NCBI RefSeq assembly: GCF_038433135.1
Contig: NZ_JBCDMV010000014.1
Span: 1 to 64,000 of the forward strand
Direction: 5' to 3'
DNA from: Luteococcus sp038433135
Lineage (GTDB): Bacteria; Actinomycetota; Actinomycetes; Propionibacteriales; Propionibacteriaceae
Length of the DNA: 64,000 nt
The translations under genes were made by a program, and so were the position numbers. Each line of letters begins with the position of its first letter. The first letter of the stretch is position 1. Under the pieces are notes generated by a model. The model did not search any database. It was not told the DNA's origin and saw nothing but the letters and a program-made list of their open reading frames with translations. This document shows, one piece after another, positions 43,300 to 51,138 of this stretch.

Positions 43300-43400
43300 G
43301 GCAACCGTGTGCGACAGGTGTCCACCCGAGGATGGAGACATCAAAACCGTCGAGGACGACGGGCTGTCGACCGGCATCGCTGCCGGAAGGAGATCCTCGG

Positions 43401-44753
43401 ATGAAGAAACTGTCCACCAAGAACTACGCCGGCTACATGGCCGGCGACCTGGCCAACAACCTGGCCTTCTCCATGCAGGGCATGTTCCTGATGCTCTACT
43501 ACACCGTCGTGGTGGGCCTGAACCCCGCGGCGATCGGCACCATGTTCTTCGTCGTCCGCTTCTACGACGCCTTCGCGGACCTCTTTGCCGGCCGGATGGT
43601 GGACATCACCCGCAGCCGCTGGGGCAAGTTCCGCCCCTGGCTGCTCTTCGCCAGCCTGCCGCTGCTGTTGTCCAGCGTGCTGCTCTTCACGGTCCCCGAG
43701 TCCTTCTCGATGTCCATGAAGTATGTCTACGCCTGGCTCACCTACATGCTGCTCGGCACCCTGTACTCACTGGTCAACATCCCCTACGGTTCGCTGGCCA
43801 CCTCCATGACGCAGGACACCATCGAGCGTTCCAAGCTGGGCGTGTGGCGCGGCGTCGGTCCCATCCTGGGAACCCTGCTGCTGGTCCTGATCGTCAGCCC
43901 GCAGATCAAGAAGTACGCCACCGACCCGCACGGCCTGCAGGGCTCACTGACCAAGATCACCCTGCTCTTCGTCGTGATCGGCTTCCTGCTCTACCTGGTC
44001 ACCTTCTTCACCTGCAAGGAGCAGATCCACCATGAGAAGAAGCCGATCACCTTCGCCGAGACCGTCAAGGTCGTCAAGGTCAACAAGCCGCTGCTCATCC
44101 TGTGCATCAGCAACCTGATCTTCCTCACCGGGGTCTTCTCGGTGCAGGCCAGCCAGGCCTTCTACGCCCAGTTCGTGCTCAAGGACGCCACCGCCCTGGT
44201 CAGCATGGTGGTGCTCTCCTCGATCGGTTCGCTGCTGGCCGTGCCCGCGGTGCCCGCCTGCGTCAACGCCATGGGCAAGAAGAAGACCTTCATCGTGGGC
44301 GCCTGCTTCATGATGGCCCTGGGCGTGTGGATCTTCTTCATGCCGACCAACAAGACCGTCGTGATGGCCACCTTCTGCCTGTGGGGTTTCGTGCAGAACC
44401 TGATCATGAGCCTGCTGTTCGCCTTCGAGGCCGACGCCGTGGACTACGGCGAGTGGAAGACCGGCGAGCGCACCGAGGGCGCCGTCTACGCCGTCTACTC
44501 CTTCTTCCGCAAGATGTCCCAGGCCCTGGCCGGCTCCGTGCAGGGCTGGGTGCTCGCCGCCGGTGCCTTTGCCGGCAAGGGCGCCAAGGTGCAGCCCGAG
44601 AGCGCCATCACCGCCATCAAGGCCCTGATGGGCCTGGCCCCCGTGGTCTTCGGCATCGTGGGGCTGCTGATCTTCGTCACCTATCCGCTCACCGACGAGA
44701 AGGTGCGCAGCATGGTCGCCGAGATGCGTGCTCGCGAGGCCGTCAAGGCCTGA
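43401..44753 (+). CDS. GPH-family sugar:cation symporter (MelB/XylP-like)
   Basis: 450 aa with twelve helices. The cytoplasmic loop motif GRMVDITRSRWGKFRPWLLF is the GPH signature; ADAVDYGEWKTGERTEGAVYA is the second family motif near helix 9-10. Takes up glycosides or pentoses with Na+ or H+. AAGGAG site before ATG. Next to transketolase and the ketose operon, so it is a good candidate for import of that substrate; the unknown membrane protein at 37230 is another. Confidence 0.88.
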   Translation: MKKLSTKNYAGYMAGDLANNLAFSMQGMFLMLYYTVVVGLNPAAIGTMFFVVRFYDAFADLFAGRMVDITRSRWGKFRPWLLFASLPLLLSSVLLFTVPESFSMSMKYVYAWLTYMLLGTLYSLVNIPYGSLATSMTQDTIERSKLGVWRGVGPILGTLLLVLIVSPQIKKYATDPHGLQGSLTKITLLFVVIGFLLYLVTFFTCKEQIHHEKKPITFAETVKVVKVNKPLLILCISNLIFLTGVFSVQASQAFYAQFVLKDATALVSMVVLSSIGSLLAVPAVPACVNAMGKKKTFIVGACFMMALGVWIFFMPTNKTVVMATFCLWGFVQNLIMSLLFAFEADAVDYGEWKTGERTEGAVYAVYSFFRKMSQALAGSVQGWVLAAGAFAGKGAKVQPESAITAIKALMGLAPVVFGIVGLLIFVTYPLTDEKVRSMVAEMRAREAVKA

Positions 44754-44768
44754 CGCTGAGCCGATGGG

Positions 44769-45437
44769 TCAGCGCAGCTCACGCACCATCTGGGGCGTGA
44801 GCTGCGTCAGGTCCTGCAGCACGGTGCACTGCGCCAACAACTCGTCGGAGGGCTGGTGGAAGGGTTGCGGGATGGCGACGACGCCCATCCCCGCGGCCAG
44901 GGCGGAGCGGATGCCGGCGGTGGAGTCCTCGATGGCGAGGCACCGCGTCGGGTCCACGCCGAGCAGTTCGCAGCAGCGCAGGTAACCGTCGGGGGCGGGC
45001 TTGCCGCGCTCCACCTGCTCGGTGGACACGTGCGCGCTGACGACGTCGCCGATGCCCAGTTCCTCGATGGCGGCCTCGATCAGCACCACTGGCGACGAGG
45101 ACGCGATCCCCACCGGAACCAGTTCGGCCATCGCCCGCACCGCCTCCCGCGCGCCGGGCAGGATGCCGACCCCACCGTGGTAGAGCTTGCGCATCCCGTC
45201 GATGGTGCGACGGGCACATTCCTCGGGGGTGCCGTCCAGCCCGACGACCTCACTGAGGTAGGTGCTCCACTCGCGGGTGCTCATCCCCATCATCGCGAGC
45301 GCGTGCTCGGGCCGGTAGTCGGCGCCGTCGGTGGCTGCGAGCTCGGCACGGACCCGTTCCCAGGCTGGTTCAGTGTCGGTCAGGGTGCCGTCGACGTCGA
45401 AGATGACGGCGTCGGGCAGGGATGCTTGGCTGGACAT
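44769..45437 (-). CDS. HAD-IA phosphatase, beta-phosphoglucomutase-like
   Basis: 222 aa. Motif I VIFDVDGTLTDTEP, motif II IASSSPV, Lys in VERGKPAPDGYLRC, motif IV AIEDSTAGIRSALAAGM. The C1-type cap and SSP motif resemble phosphosugar phosphatases. It converges with the symporter gene 15 bp away. Confidence 0.87.
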   Translation of the reverse strand: MSSQASLPDAVIFDVDGTLTDTEPAWERVRAELAATDGADYRPEHALAMMGMSTREWSTYLSEVVGLDGTPEECARRTIDGMRKLYHGGVGILPGAREAVRAMAELVPVGIASSSPVVLIEAAIEELGIGDVVSAHVSTEQVERGKPAPDGYLRCCELLGVDPTRCLAIEDSTAGIRSALAAGMGVVAIPQPFHQPSDELLAQCTVLQDLTQLTPQMVRELR

Positions 45438-45508
45438 ACAGTCCATTGTTGCCTCCAGCGCGGCAGACTGGACAATCCGCACCCCCAGACCACGCCCGTA
45501 GGAGCCCG

Positions 45509-46414
45509 ATGCGCACCAGATCCGCCAGCCAGACCTGCCTGCTCGCCGGCATCCTGTGCTACCTGCTGTGGGGTGGATTCCCGCTCTTCTTCCCGCTGCT
45601 CAAGCCGGCCGGCTCGCTGGAGATCCTGTCCGGCCGGGTACTCTTCAGCCTCGCCTTCGTGGCGCTGGTGCTCCTCCTGCAACGCAAGCCCTGGGGATGG
45701 TTGCGCGAGGTCTGGGTCAGCGGCACCTGGCGGCTGCTGGTGCTGGCCGCCGTACTGATTGCGGTGAACTGGCTGACCTACATCTGGGCGGTCAATTCCA
45801 ATCACGTGGTGGAGGCCTCGCTCGGCTACTTCACCAACCCGCTGGTCAGCATCGCGTTGGGGATGATCTTCTTCGGAGAACGGATGGGACGCCCCGGGAT
45901 GATCGGCTGTGCCCTGGCCGCCGTGGGGGTGTGCGTGATCGCCTCCCAGGCCTGGCGCACTGTGTGGATCTCCCTGCTGCTGGCCTTCAGCTTCGGCTTC
46001 TATGGGATGGTCAAGAAGCGGGTCAAGGTGTCGGCGCTGCAGGGCCTCTTCCTCGAATCCGCGGTACTCACCCCGCTGGCCCTGGCCTGGATGGGTTGGG
46101 GTGCTGCCCGGGGAACGGCCGCGTGGCCCCATTCTGGCCGGGTGGCGGTGCTGCTGATGGTGGCTGGAATCCTCACGGCGGTGCCACTGTGGCTCTTTGC
46201 CATCGCGGCCCCGGGGATCCCCTTGGGCACCCTCGGCATCCTGCAGTACATGACCCCGACAATGCAGTTCCTGCTCGGCCTGTTCGTCTTCGGCCAGCCC
46301 GTCTCGCCTCGGTTCTGGGCCGGACTGGTGCTGGTCTGGATCGGGTCGGTGGTCTACCTCAGTGGGGCGGTACTGGTGGCGCGACGCGAGCGAGCCAGCC
46401 GCCTGGCCGGCTGA
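45509..46414 (+). CDS. rarD: EamA/RarD-type membrane protein
   Basis: 301 aa, ten helices. LAGILCYLLWGGFPLFFPLL, AVNWLTYIWAVNSNHVVEASLGYFTNPL and GILQYMTPTMQFLLGLFVFG are characteristic of RarD, a drug/metabolite-superfamily exporter first tied to chloramphenicol. TAGGAG before ATG at 45509. Substrate unknown. Confidence 0.9.
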   Translation: MRTRSASQTCLLAGILCYLLWGGFPLFFPLLKPAGSLEILSGRVLFSLAFVALVLLLQRKPWGWLREVWVSGTWRLLVLAAVLIAVNWLTYIWAVNSNHVVEASLGYFTNPLVSIALGMIFFGERMGRPGMIGCALAAVGVCVIASQAWRTVWISLLLAFSFGFYGMVKKRVKVSALQGLFLESAVLTPLALAWMGWGAARGTAAWPHSGRVAVLLMVAGILTAVPLWLFAIAAPGIPLGTLGILQYMTPTMQFLLGLFVFGQPVSPRFWAGLVLVWIGSVVYLSGAVLVARRERASRLAG

Positions 46415-46453
46415 GCCAAGGCCCGACTGGCCCCGGAGCTAGGCTGATCGTTG

Positions 46454-47782
46454 ATGATTGAACAAGGAAGCGGCCCGCATGAGGCCCGCGGTGGCACCTT
46501 TGCCAGCCTACGGGTGCCCAACTACCGGCTCTTCTTCACCGGCGCGATCGTCAGCAATGTCGGGACCTGGATGTATCGCGTCGCCCAGGACTGGCTGGTG
46601 CTCACCATCCTCACCGACCACTCGTCGTCGGCGCTGGGGCTGGTGACCGGCCTGCAATTCCTGCCGATCCCCTTCCTGGCACCCTATGCCGGATCGATCG
46701 CGGACCGCTTCCCCAAGCGGCGGATCCTGATGACCAGCCAGAGCCTGCTGGCGCTCAATGCCCTGGTGATGTTCCTGCTGGTGGTCACCGGCTGGGTGCA
46801 GCTCTGGCACGTCTTCGTTCTGGCCTTCCTCACCGGCGTGGTCACCTCCTTCGACAACCCCACCCGGCAGGCCTTCGTCAGCGAGATGGTGCCGCGGGAG
46901 CTGGTGCCCAATGCGGTGGGTCTGAATTCCGCCTCCTTCAACTCCGCGCGGCTGCTCGGCCCCGGTCTGGCCGGGTTGATGATCGCCGTCTGGGGCGTCG
47001 CGCCCGCGATGCTGGTCAACGGCCTCAGCTTCGCCGCAGTCCTGGCCTCGCTCACCCTGATGCGCCCCGACGAGCTCACCCCCGCCCCGATGCGCAAGAA
47101 CGGCAAGGGCGCGGTGCGGGAGGGGCTGCGTTATGTGGGGCGACGGCCGGACATCATGGTGATCCTGCTGATGGTCTTCATGCTGGGCACCTTCGGGATG
47201 AACTTCCAGATCACCAATGCGCTGATGGCCACCAAGGTCTTCGGCAAGGGGCCCGGCGAGTACGGCCTGCTGGGCTCCATCATGGCGATCGGCACGCTGG
47301 CCGCGGCGCTGATCGCGGCCCGGCGTAAGCGCCCACGGCTACGGATCCTGCTGCTGGCGCTGGCCGGGTTCGCGGTCTGCACCGCGCTGCTGGGGGCTGC
47401 CCCGAACTATGTCGTCTTCGCCGCGCTGCTGGTGCCCACCGGGCTGTGCGCGCTGACCATGATGACCTGCGCCAATGCCTCGGTGCAGCTGGCCAGTGAT
47501 CCCGAGGTGCGCGGCCGGGTGATGGCGCTGTACATGGCGATCTTCATGGGCGGCACCCCACTGGGTGCCCCGCTGATCGGCTGGGTCGGTGACTACTTCG
47601 GCCCCCGCTGGACCATCTGGGCCGGCTCGCTGGCCACGGGCCTGACCTTCCTGGGCGTCTCCGCCTGGTTCATGGTGCACCGCGGGGTCCGGGTTCGGCT
47701 GCGCGCCGGGTGGCCGCCGCGGCTGCGGGTCTGGACCACCGACGAGGTCCGGGCCGCTCAGGCGACCGCCGAGGGGGACTGA
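46454..47782 (+). CDS. MFS exporter (EntS/multidrug-like)
   Basis: 442 aa, twelve helices. VPNYRLFFTGAIVSNVGTWMYRVAQDWLVL and NPTRQAFVSEMVPRELVPNAVGLNSASFN are typical of the DHA3 exporter branch that includes enterobactin exporter EntS. ATG 46454 is taken; a TTG sits at 46451. TAGGCT occurs 8 nt upstream. Probable role: export of drugs or siderophores. Confidence 0.85.
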   Translation: MIEQGSGPHEARGGTFASLRVPNYRLFFTGAIVSNVGTWMYRVAQDWLVLTILTDHSSSALGLVTGLQFLPIPFLAPYAGSIADRFPKRRILMTSQSLLALNALVMFLLVVTGWVQLWHVFVLAFLTGVVTSFDNPTRQAFVSEMVPRELVPNAVGLNSASFNSARLLGPGLAGLMIAVWGVAPAMLVNGLSFAAVLASLTLMRPDELTPAPMRKNGKGAVREGLRYVGRRPDIMVILLMVFMLGTFGMNFQITNALMATKVFGKGPGEYGLLGSIMAIGTLAAALIAARRKRPRLRILLLALAGFAVCTALLGAAPNYVVFAALLVPTGLCALTMMTCANASVQLASDPEVRGRVMALYMAIFMGGTPLGAPLIGWVGDYFGPRWTIWAGSLATGLTFLGVSAWFMVHRGVRVRLRAGWPPRLRVWTTDEVRAAQATAEGD

Positions 47783-47816
47783 TCTGGGCTCACGGCGACA
47801 GTACCCGGGAAGGTCT

Positions 47817-47890
47817 GCACAAGATGGCAACAAATCGCGGGTTGGAACGTGCCAATCAACTTCTGTGTCCGCCAGATTGCCAACTTGTGC
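47817..47890 (+). repeat. 74-bp dispersed element, copy B
   Basis: GCACAAGATGGCAA at one end and TTGCCAACTTGTGC at the other: terminal inverted repeats matching at 13 of 14 positions. Very similar to copy C on the far side of the nuclease gene, same orientation. It ends 4 bp before that gene's stop codon. Confidence 0.8.
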
Positions 47891-47894
47891 GGCA

Positions 47895-48740
47895 TCAGGA
47901 CGCCTCCACTCGCCGAAGGTGGGCCTTGAGGGCAATCAGGTGCAGGATGTCGGTCTCCACCGCCGCCCAGCCGTACAGAACCTGGTCGTAGGTCAGCCGA
48001 ATGACGGTGTACCCCAGCGCACGGAGCCTTCGGTCACGCTCGCGGTCCCGTTCGTAGGCCTCCGGGCTGGTGTGGTGTTGCTTGCTGTCGATCTCGATCA
48101 CCAGAGAGGTGCCAACCAAGAGGTCAACCCGGCCAATGTCGCCGATCTGCACCTGCGGGCGAACCCTGACCTGGTGCGCCCGGAGTCGGTTGCGCACCAT
48201 CGTCTCGGTGCCGGATTCCGCCAGATCCATCCTGGCCACCACTCGCTGTACTCGCCGTGGTGCAGCCACCAGCAGCCGCTCGACCTCTTCGCGGCTGCGC
48301 AACCGCAGATTGACCACGGAGTCCAGCAGCACCAGAAGATCTTCATCGGCGCAGCACTGCGAGGCGCACAACAGTGCCGTGTCCAGATCGTCCACCGCGC
48401 GATGAGGAGCGGTGTTGTCCCCGGGCTTGGGACAGATCCTGGCCCCTGACAATGGGCGGCACAATCCCCGTCGTCCGGGGCGCACATGGGTGCGGGTGTC
48501 GACAGACCAGACGTGGTGGCGGCGCAGCACCGAGACGCAACTCAGTGCCGTTCCGGCTCTGACCGCGCGAACCACGTCGGCATCCGCGGCGGGCGTGGCG
48601 AACCAGCCGGGGCGCACCCGGGTCAGGGCACCGCTGTCCACCGCCTTGCGGATCTCACCCGGATCATTTCCCCAGCTCTCCAACACCGGGCGCGGGACCA
48701 CGCCTCCTTGGTCAACAAGCCAGTCATCTCGAAGTCGCAT
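47895..48740 (-). CDS. DUF559/Vsr-like nuclease with AbiEi-type winged helix
   Basis: 281 aa. N-terminal winged helix (VVPRPVLESWGNDPGEIRKAVDSGALTRVRPGWFA) as in AbiEi-type antitoxins; C-terminal DUF559 nuclease fold with E-x-K-like DIGRVDLLVGTSLVIEIDSKQHH and SPEAYERDRERDRRLRALGYTVIRL. These proteins are common in actinobacterial genomes, role uncertain (DNA repair or defence). Start 48740 lacks a ribosome site; longer forms would run toward copy C. Flanked on both sides by the 74-bp element. Confidence 0.8.
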   Translation of the reverse strand: MRLRDDWLVDQGGVVPRPVLESWGNDPGEIRKAVDSGALTRVRPGWFATPAADADVVRAVRAGTALSCVSVLRRHHVWSVDTRTHVRPGRRGLCRPLSGARICPKPGDNTAPHRAVDDLDTALLCASQCCADEDLLVLLDSVVNLRLRSREEVERLLVAAPRRVQRVVARMDLAESGTETMVRNRLRAHQVRVRPQVQIGDIGRVDLLVGTSLVIEIDSKQHHTSPEAYERDRERDRRLRALGYTVIRLTYDQVLYGWAAVETDILHLIALKAHLRRVEAS

Positions 48741-48974
48741 GGGGGTAGCGTGGATGACCGCGAGCAGTCGGGCCAGCGGCACTTTGTGACCTGTGGACAA
48801 TTCCTCGGATGCTCGAAAACTGTGGACAACTGGTAGTTGGGCCGAAGGCCTGCCCAAAATGGCAAGAATTTGAGGGTTGGAACGTGCCAATCATTTTCTG
48901 TGTCCGCCAGGTTGCCAACTTGTGCGGCCCAGATCTTTGGAAGAGGGCCGAAGTGTTGTCCGATTATTTCTTGA
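48741..48974. other. Intergenic stretch with repeat copy C
   Basis: 234 bp between two minus-strand genes. The 74-bp element occupies 48852-48925. The rest has no recognisable gene. Confidence 0.5.
48852..48925 (+). repeat. 74-bp dispersed element, copy C
   Basis: Starts GCCCAAAATGGCAA, ends TTGCCAACTTGTGC. Shares with copy B the inner blocks GGGTTGGAACGTGCCAATCA and TCTGTGTCCGCCAG. Copies B and C are direct repeats bracketing the DUF559 gene. Confidence 0.8.
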
Positions 48975-49898
48975 TCAGGATTCCCAGACCTCGAGGGTAC
49001 GGGAGCTGGTGAAGACCCGCTCGGTGCCGTCCACCGGGTCGGTGAAGCGCAGGTCCTTGGCGAGCAGTTGCAGCGGGAGGGTGAAGTCGTCCAGCGAACG
49101 CTCCAGCACCTCGGGGTAGAAGGGGTCGTTGACGATCGGGATCCCGGCCGAGCTCATGTGCAGCCGGATCTGGTGTGTCTTCCCGGTGGTGGGCTTGACC
49201 AGATAGCGCCCGATCGGGCCGTGTACGGGGTGCTCCCGGTGCTCCAGCAGCTCGATCCGGGTGTGCGCATTGGGTGTCCGGTCGGGCACTTCCTCGGCCT
49301 GCAGCACCCCGCGGACCTTCACCAGATGACTCTCCAGATCCAGCGGGAAGGCCAGCTCCGGCCGGTAGCGGCCGATCGCCTCATAGGTCTTCTGCGGCAC
49401 CCGCCGCTCGAACATGGTCTGGTATGCCCGGCGGTGTTCGCGTTGCGTGGTGCACAGCAGGATGCCGGCGGTGGCCCGGTCCAGCCGGTGCGCCGGGGAG
49501 AGATCCGGCAGGTCCAGCTCGCGTCGGGCCCGCACCACCGCGGAGTGGATGATGTGCTGACCACGGGGAATGGTGGAGGTGAAGTGCGGCTTGTCCAGCA
49601 CCACGATCCGCTCGTCGCGGTGGAGCACCAACAGCTCACCCGGCGGCTCGGCCTCGTCGGGCAGGTCCCGGTGGAAGAAGATGAAGGCGTGGTGCCGGTA
49701 GGGCGCGTCGATCGGTAGCGGGGTTCCCTGCTCGTCGACGAAGCGCTGTTCGGTGAACATCTCGTCGATCCGCTCCGGGGTGAGCCTGGGGATCTTCCAG
49801 ACCAGGAAGTCCCGCATCGTCGCCCAGTCGTGTTCCCGCGGGGTGCCCACCCAGGCGGCATTCAGACCATGGCGCACCGGCAAAGGGGCGCGGGGCAT
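48975..49898 (-). CDS. RluA-family pseudouridine synthase
   Basis: 307 aa. Active-site block PAHRLDRATAGILLCT with the catalytic Asp; later GKTHQIRLHM and DPFYPEV as in RluA/RluC. Converts specific uridines of rRNA or tRNA. ATG 49898 follows GGGAGG by 6 nt and shares one base with the stop of the preceding CapA gene, so translation is coupled. Confidence 0.88.
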   Translation of the reverse strand: MPRAPLPVRHGLNAAWVGTPREHDWATMRDFLVWKIPRLTPERIDEMFTEQRFVDEQGTPLPIDAPYRHHAFIFFHRDLPDEAEPPGELLVLHRDERIVVLDKPHFTSTIPRGQHIIHSAVVRARRELDLPDLSPAHRLDRATAGILLCTTQREHRRAYQTMFERRVPQKTYEAIGRYRPELAFPLDLESHLVKVRGVLQAEEVPDRTPNAHTRIELLEHREHPVHGPIGRYLVKPTTGKTHQIRLHMSSAGIPIVNDPFYPEVLERSLDDFTLPLQLLAKDLRFTDPVDGTERVFTSSRTLEVWES

Positions 49899-51049
49899 CA
49901 GCATCCTCCCGGCAGGGTTGTCCAGCGCTCCCGGGCGGCGTCGGCCTCGGCGTCGGTGAGCAGCACCGGGCGGCCGGCGATGATCTTGCCGGGGGCCCAC
50001 TCGGCGGTGGGTGCGCCACGCGTGGGGACATGCACCGTCAGCACCCCGGTCTCCCGGGTGTTGACCCGGTCGGAGTAGAAGTTGAAATTGCCCAGGCCGT
50101 AGGCCACCAGGGTGGTCCCGATCGTCTCGGAGCGCTGCACCCGGTGGGCGTGGGTGCCGACGATGATGCTGGCCCCCGCCTCGGCGAGCCGCTTGGCCAT
50201 GGACTCCTGACGTCGGGTGGTGCACACCTGGTAATCGATGCCCCAGTGCATGAAGACCAGGATGACCGCATCCGGATGGGCCTTGCGCTGGGCGGTCACT
50301 CCGTCCACCAGCGTCTGGAAACCGTCCTCGGTCTTGACCATGGCGACGCCGGGTTTGCCGTCCCGGGGCCGCCAGTCCATGGTGGATTCCAAAATGTCGT
50401 TGCCCACCAGGGAGATCACCCGTCGGCCGCGGACCTCACCGGACCACGGGGCGAAGGCCTCCTGCGTGCTGGCCCCGACGCCGATCATCGGCAGCCGGCT
50501 GGCCTGCTTGATGGCGAGGGTGCGCCGCATTCCCTCGACGCCGTAGTCCATCGCGTGGTTGTTGGCCAGGCTGACCAGGTCGACGCCCTCGTGCTGCAAC
50601 ATCCGCGGGAAGGCGCTGCCGGTGAGGAAGGTGTACATCTTGGGCTGCTTGCCAAGGCCCGACGCATCCTCGGCCAGGGCCGTCTCCAGGTTGACCATGC
50701 TGAAGTCGGCGGCGGCCAGCAGCCTCCCGGCCTCGCCCAGGCCCAGTTCGGAGGAGCGGGCGGCGTGGCTGAAGGCATTGGCGTCGCCGGCGAAGGCCAA
50801 CAGCAGTTCGTCGCCGCGTCGGGCTGGGAGGGGAACAGGGGCCCCGGGGCTGGACGGCGTCGCCGACGAGGGAGCCGGCGCCGGGGTCGGTGATCCGGTG
50901 CTGTCAGGGTCGGGGGCGGAACTGCGGGTGGGGGCCGGGACGCTGGTGCCGCCGGGCGCGGGGGCCGCGGCCCCGGGCCCGCCGCAGGCGCTGAGGCTCA
51001 GGCAGGCGGCCAGCCAGCAGGCGGGCAACAGGAGTCGGGGGCGCGGCAT
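49898..51049 (-). CDS. CapA-family lipoprotein (PGA_cap phosphoesterase fold)
   Basis: 383 aa. Lipobox LSLSACGG at residues ~18-25, a Pro/Ser-rich linker to residue ~75, then the calcineurin-like CapA domain: FAGDANAF, NLETAL, SLANNHAMDYG, MHWGIDYQ, GTHAHRVQ and YGLGNFNFYSD. In Bacillus CapA helps poly-gamma-glutamate capsule formation; a general surface role is safest here. TAGATT 6 nt before the ATG. Confidence 0.88.
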   Translation of the reverse strand: MPRPRLLLPACWLAACLSLSACGGPGAAAPAPGGTSVPAPTRSSAPDPDSTGSPTPAPAPSSATPSSPGAPVPLPARRGDELLLAFAGDANAFSHAARSSELGLGEAGRLLAAADFSMVNLETALAEDASGLGKQPKMYTFLTGSAFPRMLQHEGVDLVSLANNHAMDYGVEGMRRTLAIKQASRLPMIGVGASTQEAFAPWSGEVRGRRVISLVGNDILESTMDWRPRDGKPGVAMVKTEDGFQTLVDGVTAQRKAHPDAVILVFMHWGIDYQVCTTRRQESMAKRLAEAGASIIVGTHAHRVQRSETIGTTLVAYGLGNFNFYSDRVNTRETGVLTVHVPTRGAPTAEWAPGKIIAGRPVLLTDAEADAARERWTTLPGGC

Positions 51050-51109
51050 AGGGTAAATCTAGCGGCCGTAACCGTGCGGGCTTCCGCCCAGAGCCGACTC
51101 CCGTGAAAA

Positions 51110-51131
51110 TGTCGGAGGTGGCCTCTAGCGT
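51110..51131 (+). promoter_or_regulatory. PafBC/RecA-NDp-like promoter of sppA
   Basis: TGTCGGAG (51110-51117), exactly 8 nt, then TAGCGT (51126-51131), 7 nt before the ATG. Matches the mycobacterial DNA-damage promoter consensus TTGTCRGTG-N8-TANNNT except for one position in the first block. The same arrangement precedes recQ. Confidence 0.55.
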
Positions 51132-51138
51132 GGGGGCC

